NCBI GenBank assembly: GCA_017407995.1
Contig: JAFQVM010000030.1
Coordinates: forward strand, 175,509 to 239,508
Reading direction: 5' to 3'
DNA length: 64,000 nucleotides
Source of the DNA: Clostridia bacterium
GTDB lineage: Bacteria > Bacillota > Clostridia > Oscillospirales > Acutalibacteraceae
The position numbers and the translations under genes were made by a program. Positions 14,346 to 23,128 of this stretch are shown in pieces (position 1 is the first letter of the stretch; every line of letters begins with the position of its first letter). The notes below the pieces were generated by a model. That model ran no database searches. It had not been told where the DNA came from and worked only from the letters and a program-made list of their open reading frames with translations.

Positions 14346-14921
14346 TTAACGATTTTTCTGAGTAAGTTTCTTCCTCGCACGAAGTAGCGCATTGTCAACC
14401 GCTTTCGCACTCGTCCCAAGCTTTGCAGCTATGTCATCATAGCTCAAGCCCTTAGCCCTGTATAGCAGAACGTTTTTTTCAAACTCGCTTAAATTTTCAT
14501 CGAGCAAAGCACGCAGACGCAGCATATCCTCGTATTCAGAAAAAATCTCCTGCGGGTCTGAAGAATAGTCCTGCATATTATTCTTTTCCTCTTCAATTGA
14601 GGAAACCATCTCAGGCGGGATATTTTTTTGCGAGCGCCTACGACGAAGCATAGAAACTATTCGGTTGTTGATACAAACCCCTGCATACGTCCTGAAAGAC
14701 GCATCTTTTTCGGGGTCATAGGTATTAACGGCGGTTATAAAACCAATCATACCTTCCTGAAGGAGGTCCTCCCTGGGAAGGTCAGCATGGTCATACATTG
14801 CAGCTTTTGCTCCCGCAAGAGGCATGATGCGCTTTATAAGCTCTGCCATAGCAGCATCATCGCCCGCAGCAGCCAAAGTACAGAGCTGTTCATCGCTCAG
14901 ATTCTGTACACTGCGTTCCAT
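14346..14921 (-). CDS. sigH: RNA polymerase sigma factor, SigH (Spo0H) type
   Basis: A 191-residue sigma-70 family protein with region 2 (about 20-95: DLPREDLLQEGMIGFITAV, then YDPEKDASFRTYAGVCINNRIV) and region 4 (about 135-188: YDDIAAKLGTSAKAVDNALLRARKKL). The YDPEK-SFRxxAxxCI pattern and the SxKAVDNAL recognition helix match SigH, the transition-state sigma that drives early sporulation and competence genes. The usual neighbours (rpmG, secE, nusG) are absent, so assignment to SigH rather than another small sigma factor rests on sequence alone. The 151 bases upstream, to dinB, are AT-rich and I see no clear promoter in them. Confidence 0.75.
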   Translation of the reverse strand: MERSVQNLSDEQLCTLAAAGDDAAMAELIKRIMPLAGAKAAMYDHADLPREDLLQEGMIGFITAVNTYDPEKDASFRTYAGVCINNRIVSMLRRRRSQKNIPPEMVSSIEEEKNNMQDYSSDPQEIFSEYEDMLRLRALLDENLSEFEKNVLLYRAKGLSYDDIAAKLGTSAKAVDNALLRARKKLTQKNR

Positions 14922-15072
14922 TAATCCACCTCAGCAACCGTTTCAGTCTTATCCATAATTTATGATATCCATTTTTTTCATGTTTGTCAACAATTATTTT
15001 TAAAATATTATGATTGTTTTTGTATACTCGTGCAAATTTTGTAAAATGAAGTCTTTTTTTCAAAAAATTTTT

Positions 15073-16251
15073 CTATATTTGTGATGCCCTTTTTATTACC
15101 GACTTTCCGTACTTCTCCCGAAGCCCGTCCACACGCACTCCTAACTCTTCCATCTTCTCAGAATGTGACTCATCAACATCAAAAGAAAGCTGTACTCCGA
15201 CAGCCTCGTCCGTCAAGTCCCCTGCCGTTATGCCTATAAGACGTACCGGATTCTTAATCGCATCATTATCATTAATAAGCTCGATTCCAGCTTTCAACAG
15301 CTCATCGGCAATGCGTGTAGGCTTTGACAGATGCTTTTGATACTGACTTACCTTAAACAGATTGTCCTTTATCTGAATCTGTACGGAAGCTGCAAAAAGC
15401 TTTTCACGCCTGAGACTCGACGAAATATCATCCGACAGCTCCGCAAGTACGCTTCTGAGATAAGATAAATCAGTAGTATCCTCACTAAGCGTTGTGCTGC
15501 GCCCTATGCTCTTAGGTCGTGGAGCATCTCCGTAACGTAAAACAGGTTCGCACTCCAGCCCGTTTGCAGCTTTCCATAAGCCTTCACCGTGCTTGCCCAA
15601 TAACTTTTTCATCAGCGCCTCAGATGCTGATGCCAAATCGCCTATTGTAAATATCCCGACAGACGAAAGCTTTGCCCTCGTACTTTCTCCGACTCCCATC
15701 AGCTCAGTAGCAGGACGCTTATACAGTTTTTCCTTAAAATCATCTGCGCCCACAATAAAAATACCGTCGGGCTTATTGACATCGCTTGCAAGCTTTGCGA
15801 AATATTTATTAAAACTTACTCCGACTGAAACTGTCAGACCAAGCTCGTTTTTCATATCAGTCTGTATTCTCTTAGCTATCTGCTCGCCATTGCCGAAAAG
15901 ACGTGTGCTGCCTGTCACGTCAAGCCAACACTCATCTATACTGAAAGCCTCAACCAAGTCGGTATAACGCAAATATATTTCTCTTGCCTTCACTGAAAAC
16001 TCCCTATACTTTGCCATCTGTGGAGGCACCGTCACAAGCCCAGGGCACTTTTTTCTTGCCTGCCATACTGTTTCTGCCGTCTTAATCCCCGCTTTTTTCG
16101 CAAGCTGATTTTTTGCAAGCACTACGCCATGCCTCTCACTCTCATTTCCGCAGACTATCATAGGCACGTTTTTAAGCTCCGGACGGAATACACACTCCAC
16201 CGAAGCAAAAAAATTATCCAAATCGCAATGAAGAATTATTCTTTCATCCAT
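15073..16251 (-). CDS. dinB: DNA polymerase IV (DinB), Y-family translesion polymerase
   Basis: A 392-residue error-prone polymerase. HCDLDNFFASVE supplies metal-binding Asp10. FSIDECWLDVT supplies catalytic Asp106 and Glu107. The helix-hairpin-helix region (MGVGESTRAKLSSVGI) and the little-finger domain are complete. It copies past lesions and makes -1 frameshifts. A LexA box sits between promoter and start, so it belongs to the SOS regulon. The internal ATG three codons into the longest frame is chosen because AAAGG stands nine bases upstream; the first ATG directly abuts that site. No beta-clamp motif was checked. Confidence 0.93.
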   Translation of the reverse strand: MDERIILHCDLDNFFASVECVFRPELKNVPMIVCGNESERHGVVLAKNQLAKKAGIKTAETVWQARKKCPGLVTVPPQMAKYREFSVKAREIYLRYTDLVEAFSIDECWLDVTGSTRLFGNGEQIAKRIQTDMKNELGLTVSVGVSFNKYFAKLASDVNKPDGIFIVGADDFKEKLYKRPATELMGVGESTRAKLSSVGIFTIGDLASASEALMKKLLGKHGEGLWKAANGLECEPVLRYGDAPRPKSIGRSTTLSEDTTDLSYLRSVLAELSDDISSSLRREKLFAASVQIQIKDNLFKVSQYQKHLSKPTRIADELLKAGIELINDNDAIKNPVRLIGITAGDLTDEAVGVQLSFDVDESHSEKMEELGVRVDGLREKYGKSVIKRASQI

Positions 16252-16264
16252 GCCTCTCATCCTT

Positions 16265-16278
16265 TGAACATTTGTTCG
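16265..16278 (-). promoter_or_regulatory. LexA (SOS) box of dinB
   Basis: Minus-strand CGAACAAATGTTCA matches the Gram-positive SOS consensus CGAACRNRYGTTYG at 13 of 14 positions. It lies between the -10 element and the start codon. Confidence 0.8.
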
Positions 16279-16283
16279 TTTAT

Positions 16284-16312
16284 ATTATAAACATTTTTCG
16301 CTATTTAGTCAA
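16284..16312 (-). promoter_or_regulatory. dinB promoter
   Basis: Minus-strand TTGACT (16307-16312), 17-base spacer, TATAAT (16284-16289), immediately upstream of the LexA box. Confidence 0.75.
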
Positions 16313-16380
16313 GCGTCATTTTTTGCCTGTAATAATTAATTTTTGCCGTTTAACAATAAAAACAGAATAACAAAGGGACG

Positions 16381-16992
16381 GTGAATTTCTTGTCCGATAA
16401 CAGGCAGATTTCAAAACTCAAAAAGCTATGGTCAGTAGTAGCTATTCTTACACTGGGTCTTATTTTTATAATTGTGGCAGCATGCAGCAGCAATTCGGGC
16501 AAAACCGTATCCCAACTCGGCTCAAGAGGAAACGACGTGTTTTTAATTCAACAGAGGCTCAGTCAACTCGGTTTCTATGAGGGTGAAGAAAACGGAGTTT
16601 TTGACCTTGAAACGCAAAAAGCCCTGCTCAAATTTCAGCGTGAAAACGGTCTTGATGACACCGGAATTGCCGATGAAAAAACCCGTGAAAAACTCGGAGT
16701 AGGACGAAGTACACTGTCCGAATACAGCGATACCGAACTTCTTGCACGTTTCATCGAATGGAAAGCCGGCAAAGGCAATTATATAGATAAAGTGACCGCA
16801 GGTGCTGTCGTGCTTAACCGTATGGCTGACGACAGCTATCCGGACACCGTGGCAGGAGTTGTTTTCCAAAACGGTGAATTCAACGGTTTCGCTACTGCTG
16901 TCTATGATTCCGAGCCCTCGCAAGCTTCAATAAAAGCGGCCGAAGATTGTCTGAGTGGCACCGACCCCACAGGCGGAAAAACAGATTTTTAA
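16381..16992 (+). CDS. SleB-like cell-wall hydrolase with peptidoglycan-binding domain, short and active-site-deviant
   Basis: A 203-residue protein with an N-terminal membrane anchor or lipoprotein-like segment (about 18-36, ending VAACSS), a peptidoglycan-binding domain type 1 (about 45-105: GSRGNDVFLIQQRLSQLGFY) and a SleB/Hydrolase_2-like domain. The domain has TAGAVVLNRMADDSYPDTVAGVVFQ and DPTGG but stops right after DPTGGKTDF, where family members continue with a conserved aromatic stretch. The usual AEARGE segment bearing the catalytic Glu reads EWKAGKGN. It may bind cortex or wall without cutting it, or be decaying. GTG start; a TTG three codons on is also possible. Confidence 0.7.
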   Translation: MNFLSDNRQISKLKKLWSVVAILTLGLIFIIVAACSSNSGKTVSQLGSRGNDVFLIQQRLSQLGFYEGEENGVFDLETQKALLKFQRENGLDDTGIADEKTREKLGVGRSTLSEYSDTELLARFIEWKAGKGNYIDKVTAGAVVLNRMADDSYPDTVAGVVFQNGEFNGFATAVYDSEPSQASIKAAEDCLSGTDPTGGKTDF

Positions 16993-16995
16993 AAT

Positions 16996-17034
16996 ATAGC
17001 GTCCCGTGAACTCTACGAGTTCACGGGACACATT
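16996..17034. terminator. bidirectional intrinsic terminator
   Basis: Perfect 13-bp stem GTCCCGTGAACTC (17001-17013) with its complement (17017-17029), loop TAC. ATTTTATTT follows on the plus side and a weaker ATATTTT on the minus side. It separates two convergent genes. Confidence 0.8.
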
Positions 17035-18441
17035 TTATTTCTGGTTATAGAATACGCAAAATGCCTTATAAGCCATATAGACATCGAGCTTTGCAATCTG
17101 CTCAAAGGGGGCGTGCATTGAAAGCACGGGAACGCCTACATCGACAACGTCTACACCGAGATGCGCTACATACTTTGCGACTGTTCCGCCGCCGCCCTCG
17201 TCGACCTTGCCGAGTTCGCCTATCTGCCAGACAACACCGTTATCGTCAAAGAGCTTGCGAAGTTTTCCCATGAACTCTGCGTTAGCATCCGATGTGTCGG
17301 ACTTGCCTCTTGAACCGGTATATTTAGTGACAACTATACCACGGTTGAACACAGCAGCATTGAGTCTGTCGTGAACAGACGGGAATGTCGGGTCCATAGC
17401 CGCATTGACGTCAGCCGAAAGGCACTCAGATGCACGCAGGACATCTCTGCCCTCAAGGCCCTGGGTCTTTGCCAAATCCTCAATAAAGAACTGCAGGAAT
17501 GCAGAAGAAAGTCCTGTGTTGCCTTGACTTCCTGTCTCTTCCTTATCAGCAAGTACAGTAACCGTCGTATACTCAGGTGCAGGACAGTCGACAGCTGCCA
17601 TAATAGCAGGATATGCACAGACCCTGTCATCATGGCCGTAGCCTCCGATTATGCTGCGGTCAAATCCTATATCCGTAACAGGCATTGCAGGAACAAGCTC
17701 CAACTCTGCGCTGAGAAAATCTGCTTCAACAATTCCGTATTTTTCATTGAGAATCTTTAAAATATTGAGCTTTACAAGCTCGCTGCCGCTGTCACTTCTG
17801 AACGGCAGACTGCCGATAAGAATATTGAGCTCCTCACCCTTTATACCTTGAGAAAGACTGCGTTTAGCCTGTTCCCCGCCAAGATGGGGCAGCAAATCAG
17901 TTATGACAAACTGAGGCTCGCCCTGCTTGTCGCCTATTGAAACGGTAACCTTTGAACCATCCTTACGGATTATTACACCGTGCAGTGAAAGCGGAATGGT
18001 TGCCCACTGATACTTCTTGATTCCGCCGTAATAATGAGTTTTAAGCATAGCGAGCTCAAGGTCCTCATATAGGGGATTGGGTTTTAAATCAAGACGTGGA
18101 GAGTCGATATGAGCAGCAGCAATCTTTACACCGTCGCTCAAAGGTCGCTTTCCGAAAACTGTAAGAATAAAGGCCTTTTCTTTTATGTTGAAGAAAACCT
18201 TATCACCGCTTTTATATGATTTTGAAGAGTCAAATTCCTCAAATCCATTCTTCTGGGCAAGCTTTTGTGCATAGGCTGTTACCTCACGCTCGGTTTTATA
18301 GCTGCCGAGAAAATCCTTATAACCCTCGCACCATTCAAAAGCCCTCTCTATCTCCTCTTCTTCCATGCGCAGAGCCGCATGCTTGGGAGCAGCAAAAAGC
18401 TTCTCACGAAGCTCCTCTATCGGAGTTTTTTCATCCTTCAT
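17035..18441 (-). CDS. M18 family aspartyl-type aminopeptidase
   Basis: A 468-residue cytoplasmic zinc aminopeptidase that removes N-terminal, often acidic, residues from peptides. The co-catalytic metal site is recognisable: AAHIDSPRLDLKP (His, Asp), DKEETGSQGNTG (paired Glu), SADVNAAMDP (Asp) and SMHAPFEQ (His). The length is close to the usual M18 size of 430-480. It is the last gene of the DUF951-prfA-sua5-coaE-transglycosylase run, 16 bases after the transglycosylase. The ribosome binding site AAAGGATG leads the ATG. Confidence 0.92.
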   Translation of the reverse strand: MKDEKTPIEELREKLFAAPKHAALRMEEEEIERAFEWCEGYKDFLGSYKTEREVTAYAQKLAQKNGFEEFDSSKSYKSGDKVFFNIKEKAFILTVFGKRPLSDGVKIAAAHIDSPRLDLKPNPLYEDLELAMLKTHYYGGIKKYQWATIPLSLHGVIIRKDGSKVTVSIGDKQGEPQFVITDLLPHLGGEQAKRSLSQGIKGEELNILIGSLPFRSDSGSELVKLNILKILNEKYGIVEADFLSAELELVPAMPVTDIGFDRSIIGGYGHDDRVCAYPAIMAAVDCPAPEYTTVTVLADKEETGSQGNTGLSSAFLQFFIEDLAKTQGLEGRDVLRASECLSADVNAAMDPTFPSVHDRLNAAVFNRGIVVTKYTGSRGKSDTSDANAEFMGKLRKLFDDNGVVWQIGELGKVDEGGGGTVAKYVAHLGVDVVDVGVPVLSMHAPFEQIAKLDVYMAYKAFCVFYNQK

Positions 18442-18457
18442 TTTATTTCATCCTTTC

Positions 18458-19024
18458 TTAAGGTTTCGAATTTATTTTTTCATATATATTCACAGCACGC
18501 ATCACTTTGCGCACATAATGAGCTGTTTCCGGAACAGGTATTTCTTTGAGCGTCTTGCCGTCAGGTGAGATGCTTTTATCCTTAAGCCAGCTATTCACTC
18601 TGCCTCTGCCCGCATGATATGCAGCAACAGCCGTTTCAGTATTTTCAAACTCATCGAGCAGAATTCCTAAAAACAAAGCTCCGTATTTTATAGCTGTATC
18701 CTCATCCTGAAGCGCCGTTTCATTAAGCTTTTCACCTGTCTTTGTCTGTAACCACGAAAATGTTTCAGGCGTAATCTGCGTAAGCCCGACAGCTCCCGCA
18801 GATGAAACCGCATTCGGGTCAAACGAGCTTTCAGTACGTATCACCGCCATAAGAAGATTGTGCGGCACATCATACTCGGCACTGTACTTTGCCACAAGGT
18901 CATCATACTTTACGGGATAAGCAAATCTTACAGCACTGATGCAAAGAGCTGCGCTGATACCGCATACCACAACAGCAAAACAGAGCAATATCGCCACAAG
19001 CTTAAAATTAGCCTTCGCTCTCAT
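18458..19024 (-). CDS. SLT-domain lytic transglycosylase, membrane-anchored
   Basis: A 188-residue protein with one N-terminal membrane segment (about 8-32) and a soluble lytic transglycosylase domain. VIRTESSFDPNAVSSAGAVG (61-80) contains catalytic Glu65, followed by GLTQITPETF, and AAYHAGRGRVNSWL is the second family motif. It cleaves the MurNAc-GlcNAc bond with anhydro-MurNAc formation, outside the membrane. It starts five bases after coaE, and this coaE-SLT adjacency is common in Clostridia. The protein looks intact. Confidence 0.92.
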   Translation of the reverse strand: MRAKANFKLVAILLCFAVVVCGISAALCISAVRFAYPVKYDDLVAKYSAEYDVPHNLLMAVIRTESSFDPNAVSSAGAVGLTQITPETFSWLQTKTGEKLNETALQDEDTAIKYGALFLGILLDEFENTETAVAAYHAGRGRVNSWLKDKSISPDGKTLKEIPVPETAHYVRKVMRAVNIYEKINSKP

Positions 19025-19029
19025 TCTTT

Positions 19030-19650
19030 TCAGCCTTCCCGTTTTTCTTTGGCGATGTTTTTAAGCTGTTTAACCAACTCATCACATTGGTTTTTCATAT
19101 CATCTCCAACACCGTTATTAATAATGATATCCGAATTTTCACGGTAGTATTCCTCAGAGGGCTGAGCTGACATTCTTTTCATTATCTCAGCTCGCTCAAT
19201 TTTGTCCCGTTTTTCTAATCTTTCAAGCCTCTCCTCTGCAGGAGCACAGACACATATTATAACGTCGCAATCATTTTTAAGCTCGCTTGCATGAAGAACC
19301 GCCGCATCCAATACAGCTATATCAAAACCGTCATTTTCAGCCTGTATCATACGTTCTCTGGCAAGCTCGGTTATTGCAGGGTGTGTTATCGCATTGAGGG
19401 CATCTGAGCCGACCTTATCCGCAAAAGCTCGGCTTGCCAGCAATCGGCGGTCGAGAGTTCCATCCTTCCTGATAATATCATCGCCGAAACGCTCTGAAAG
19501 TTTTTTGAGCACAGGTGAACCCGGAAGAGTAATCTCACGAGCCAACAGGTCACAGTCTATTATACATGCTCCGTTTTGACGAAGATAGCCTGCAACACTA
19601 CTCTTGCCCGCTCCCGTCTGTCCCGTAAGTCCGGCTATACATATTTTCAC
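19030..19650 (-). CDS. coaE: CoaE, dephospho-CoA kinase
   Basis: A 206-residue kinase that phosphorylates the 3' hydroxyl of dephospho-CoA, the last step of coenzyme A synthesis. The P-loop GQTGAGKS (10-17), the substrate motif IDCDLLARE, THPAI and DAAVLHASEL are all visible. The first bases overlap the end of the sua5 gene by four, indicating translational coupling. Length is normal. Confidence 0.95.
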   Translation of the reverse strand: MKICIAGLTGQTGAGKSSVAGYLRQNGACIIDCDLLAREITLPGSPVLKKLSERFGDDIIRKDGTLDRRLLASRAFADKVGSDALNAITHPAITELARERMIQAENDGFDIAVLDAAVLHASELKNDCDVIICVCAPAEERLERLEKRDKIERAEIMKRMSAQPSEEYYRENSDIIINNGVGDDMKNQCDELVKQLKNIAKEKREG

Positions 19651-20666
19651 AGCTCAACCACCTCGAATCCTGCAGCCCTGAGCAGCCTGTTATAAACAGC
19701 TATTCCAACACCGTCAAGTGACGGAAAGCGCACAAGCGCAAGCTCCATATTTTCATCATCAACACGGCGCAACACATCAAACAGCTCTCTCGCCTGCTCC
19801 TGCGGATTGTCTGCATGGCCGTATGAAAAAGCAGGCACAGACATAGCTCTTTCTTCGCCGTCGAAACAAACAACACAGGTTTTCTCCTGTCTGTCAGCTG
19901 CAAATTTTGCAAAGTTTTCAAGCGAACCCTTTACTATTATAACCCGGGCATTGGGTGAATAATGTTTATATTTCATGCCCGGTGACAAAACCTTTTCATC
20001 ATTCTCCAAGGCCTTAAAAACAGCCTTGTCTATCTCCACGTTTCCCAGAACGCTCTCAAGTTGTTCGTGTGTAATTCCACCCGGACGCAGAATACGTGGA
20101 GTGTTTTGAGCCAAAGTTATAACTGTAGACTCAATGCCGACATCGCAGTTTCCGCCGTCAACAACCGCAGCAATTTTCCCATTCATATCATCCATAACAT
20201 GAGCAGCGCTTGTCGGACTCGGTTTCCCTGACGTATTTGCACTGGGTGCTGCAAGCGGAAATCCACAGGCTTTAATAATCGCCCTCGCAGTAGGATGCGA
20301 CGGCATTCTGACTGCAACCGTATCAAGACCTGCGCTGACCTGTGTGGGAATTCGCTCACTTTTAGGCAAAATAATAGTAAGCGGTCCCGGCCAAAAAGCC
20401 TCAGCAAGAGCTTTTGCCCTGTCATCAAAACCTTCAACGAGCGGAAGAATTTCATCTGTTTGAGAAATGTGCACTATCAGCGGATTATCCTGCGGTCTGC
20501 CCTTTGCTAAAAAAATCTTCTCAACCGCATCCCCGTCAAGCGCATTTGCCGCCAAACCGTAAACCGTCTCTGTCGGTATAGCAACAAGCTCACCGTTTTT
20601 TAAAAGGCGAGCAGCTTCAAGTATTCCCTTTTCTCCGTCCTCTTTTTTTATAAACTTCGTATCCAT
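19647..20666 (-). CDS. L-threonylcarbamoyladenylate synthase, Sua5 (two-domain form)
   Basis: This enzyme makes threonylcarbamoyl-AMP from Thr, bicarbonate and ATP for the t6A37 modification of ANN-decoding tRNAs. The 339 residues include the YrdC/TsaC domain (about 1-210: IPTETVYGLAANA, KGRPQDNPLIVHI, RMPSHP, APSANTSGKPSPT) and the C-terminal Sua5 domain reached by the linker LSPGMKYKHYSPNA (about 240-253). Both domains are complete. It overlaps coaE by four bases and follows prfA by 16, so it lies inside the same operon. Confidence 0.95.
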   Translation of the reverse strand: MDTKFIKKEDGEKGILEAARLLKNGELVAIPTETVYGLAANALDGDAVEKIFLAKGRPQDNPLIVHISQTDEILPLVEGFDDRAKALAEAFWPGPLTIILPKSERIPTQVSAGLDTVAVRMPSHPTARAIIKACGFPLAAPSANTSGKPSPTSAAHVMDDMNGKIAAVVDGGNCDVGIESTVITLAQNTPRILRPGGITHEQLESVLGNVEIDKAVFKALENDEKVLSPGMKYKHYSPNARVIIVKGSLENFAKFAADRQEKTCVVCFDGEERAMSVPAFSYGHADNPQEQARELFDVLRRVDDENMELALVRFPSLDGVGIAVYNRLLRAAGFEVVEL

Positions 20667-20682
20667 AATAATCTTCCTATGA

Positions 20683-21750
20683 TTACTCCGATTTGAGCTT
20701 CTCCGCAGTATCCGCCGTAATAAGAGAATCTATCACCTCATCAAGGTCTCCGTTGAGAATAGCATCAAGTCTGTAAAGAGTAAGACCTATTCGATGGTCG
20801 CTCAATCTGCCCTGAGGATAGTTATATGTGCGTATGCGCTCACTGCGGTCACCCGTACCAACCTGCGCACGGCGCTCACCTGCAATTGCTTCACTCTGTT
20901 TGAGCTGTTCAGCCTCAAGAATCCTCGAACGCAGAATTTTCATAGCCCTGTCCTTATTCTTGAACTGGCTGCGTTCATCCTGGCACTCAACAACCGTACC
21001 CGTAGGCAAGTGAGTTATTCTTATTGCAGACTCCGTCTTGTTAACTTTCTGGCCGCCTGCTCCGCTGGAACGGAATGTATCTATCTGCAAATCAGCAGGG
21101 TTAATCTGAACATCAACCTCTTCTGCCTCCGGTAAAACCGCAACCGTAACAGTAGACGTATGAATTCTGCCCATGCTCTCAGTCTCCGGCACTCGCTGCA
21201 CTCGATGAACTCCGCTTTCAAACTTCAAACGGGAATATGCTGCCTCACCGGTTATCATAAAACTTATCTCCTTATAACCGCCAAGTTCAGTCTCACTTGC
21301 GCTGAGCACTTCCGTCTTCCAGCCCTTTGCTTCGCCGTACATCGAATACATCCTGAACAGTACTCCGGCAAACAATGCCGCTTCTTCGCCGCCTGCTCCA
21401 CCTCTTATTTCAACTATAACATTCTTGTCATCATTAGGGTCACGAGGCAGAAGCAAAACTTTCAGCTCCTGGGAAACAGTCTCAACAGCAACTTTCGATT
21501 CCTCATATTCAAGCTGTGCAAGCTCTTTGAGTTCTCTGTCGATTCCACCCTCATCTAAAAGTGCACGAGCTTCCTCCATCGCATTATTAACAGCTTTATA
21601 TTCCCTATATTTTTCAACTATGGGTGATAAGTGTTTGAGCTCCTGCATATATTTTTTGTAAAGCTCCATATCCGATACAACCTCGGGTTTACAAAGCTCA
21701 TCATTTATAAAATCAAATTTTTCTTCAACTTTTTTTAATTTATCCAGCAT
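20683..21750 (-). CDS. prfA: PrfA, peptide chain release factor 1
   Basis: A 355-residue release factor for UAA and UAG. The PET tripeptide (188-190) in the stop-codon recognition loop is the PxT of RF1, and GGQ (232-234, [16 protein letters not shown]) triggers peptidyl-tRNA hydrolysis. No gene for the methyltransferase PrmC follows, although prfA-prmC is the common pair in Firmicutes; sua5 comes directly next. Start at ATG with a GGAGG-type site. Confidence 0.97.
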   Translation of the reverse strand: MLDKLKKVEEKFDFINDELCKPEVVSDMELYKKYMQELKHLSPIVEKYREYKAVNNAMEEARALLDEGGIDRELKELAQLEYEESKVAVETVSQELKVLLLPRDPNDDKNVIVEIRGGAGGEEAALFAGVLFRMYSMYGEAKGWKTEVLSASETELGGYKEISFMITGEAAYSRLKFESGVHRVQRVPETESMGRIHTSTVTVAVLPEAEEVDVQINPADLQIDTFRSSGAGGQKVNKTESAIRITHLPTGTVVECQDERSQFKNKDRAMKILRSRILEAEQLKQSEAIAGERRAQVGTGDRSERIRTYNYPQGRLSDHRIGLTLYRLDAILNGDLDEVIDSLITADTAEKLKSE

Positions 21751-21799
21751 AATTTCCTCCGTGTGTAAAAACTAAAGTTTAGTGGGATTAATCAATCCG

Positions 21800-21988
21800 C
21801 TAACCTTCCTGGGCACGGACGATTCGTTTAATATTTTTTTCAACCTTAACCCGAGGAACCATTACTTCTCTGCCGCACCCGACACAGCGAATACGAAAAT
21901 CCATTCCTATGCGAAGAACATCAAATTCGTTGCTGCCGCAGGGATGATTTTTCTTCATTACAAGCTTGTCGCCCACTCTGACATCCAT
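21800..21988 (-). CDS. DUF951 family small protein
   Basis: A 62-residue protein with the pattern DVRVGDKLVMKKNHPCGSNE, then FRIRCVGCGREVMVPR, which is the DUF951 (YyzM-like) signature. Three Cys residues (HPCG and CxxC) may bind zinc. Function unknown; the family is widespread in Firmicutes and often near translation or replication genes. It is the first gene of the prfA run and ends 49 bases before prfA. Confidence 0.85.
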   Translation of the reverse strand: MDVRVGDKLVMKKNHPCGSNEFDVLRIGMDFRIRCVGCGREVMVPRVKVEKNIKRIVRAQEG

Positions 21989-22097
21989 ATCCGCTTTTTC
22001 CTCCTTATTATAACCTTTGAAGTATTATATCACCATTTTTAACTTTTGTATACTAAAGCTAAAAAATTTGTATATAAGAACACTGATGAAAACAAAT

Positions 22098-22117
22098 GCA
22101 ACCGCCTTTGCGGTTGC
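22098..22117 (+). promoter_or_regulatory. hairpin just before the ribosome binding site of the S1-domain gene
   Basis: Perfect 8-bp hairpin GCAACCGC-CTTT-GCGGTTGC, followed at once by GAAAGGA, the ribosome binding site. It could modulate access to the site. There is no U tract, so it is not a terminator on this strand. Confidence 0.45.
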
Positions 22118-22135
22118 GAAAGGACTGAACAGCCA

Positions 22136-23065
22136 ATGACCAATTTAAAACCGGAAGGTGCACTGCTTCCCACTGCCCAAAACACCAGAACACTTAGTTC
22201 AGCTGCACTCCTGAAAGAAGCTTTTCATGCCGGCACCATACTTGAAGGACGGGCAATTCTATGTGATGCACAACATAATCTGCACGTAGACCTTGGGTGT
22301 ATGAAAGGCATTATTCCGAAAAACGAGGGTGCACTCGGAATTGAGGATGGAAGCGTCAGAGACATTGCTCTGATATCCAGAGTAAATAAACCTGTCATTT
22401 TCAAAATAACAGGTTTTAAAACCGATGAAAAAAACGGCGAAACATATGCCTTACTCAGTCGCCGCTGCGTTCAGGAGGAATGCCGTGACGAGTATATATC
22501 TTCATTAAAATCCGGTGATATCATAGATGCCGCCGTCACTCATCTTGAACCTTTCGGTGCCTTCTGCGATGTCGGTGCGGGATTGAGTGCCTTGCTGCCT
22601 ATAGACAGCATCTCCGTATCAAGAATCCCGCATCCATGCGCTCGATTTACCGTAGGGCAAAATATCCGTGCAGTAGTACGCTCCGTCGACGAGCAAGGTC
22701 GTCTTACTTTAAGTCACAAAGAACTGCTCGGCACATGGGAACAGAATGCAGAAAAACTAAGTGCCGGCGAAACAGTACCTGGAATCGTTCGCTCCGTTGA
22801 AAAGTACGGTATTTTTGTTGAGCTTACGCCAAATCTCGCAGGGCTTGCCGAATATTGTGAAGGAGTAAAAGCGGGAGACCACGCAAGCGTGTATATAAAA
22901 AGTATTCTGCCGGACAGAATGAAGATAAAGCTCATAATCGTTGACTCATTTTCTGCCGACTATCCTCCTGCAAGAATCCGCTATTTCACAGACAGCAACC
23001 ATATTGACCGATGGGTATATTCCCCCGAAAGCTGCGACAAAGTAATTGAAAGTATATTTATTTAA
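22136..23065 (+). CDS. S1 RNA-binding domain protein (ribosomal protein S1-like)
   Basis: A 309-residue protein with three S1 (OB-fold) units: about 35-100 (ILEGRAILCDAQHNLHVDLG), about 125-195 (GDIIDAAVTHLEPFGAFCDV) and about 212-270 (GETVPGIVRSVEKYGIFVEL). It resembles the short S1 proteins of Clostridia, which have fewer repeats than the six of E. coli S1. Role in translation initiation or mRNA binding is likely. The start at 22136 is chosen because AAAGGA precedes it; the frame extends 30 codons upstream through the hairpin with no ribosome binding site. Confidence 0.8.
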   Translation: MTNLKPEGALLPTAQNTRTLSSAALLKEAFHAGTILEGRAILCDAQHNLHVDLGCMKGIIPKNEGALGIEDGSVRDIALISRVNKPVIFKITGFKTDEKNGETYALLSRRCVQEECRDEYISSLKSGDIIDAAVTHLEPFGAFCDVGAGLSALLPIDSISVSRIPHPCARFTVGQNIRAVVRSVDEQGRLTLSHKELLGTWEQNAEKLSAGETVPGIVRSVEKYGIFVELTPNLAGLAEYCEGVKAGDHASVYIKSILPDRMKIKLIIVDSFSADYPPARIRYFTDSNHIDRWVYSPESCDKVIESIFI

Positions 23066-23082
23066 AAAAGCATATAAAAAAA

Positions 23083-23112
23083 TCCGGACGGTCAATGACC
23101 GTCCGGACTGTT
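23083..23112. terminator. bidirectional intrinsic terminator
   Basis: Perfect 11-bp stem TCCGGACGGTC (23083-23093) with GACCGTCCGGA (23097-23107), loop AAT, with T5 on the plus strand and T7 on the minus strand. Confidence 0.85.
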
Positions 23113-23128
23113 TTTCAGTTAAAACCGA

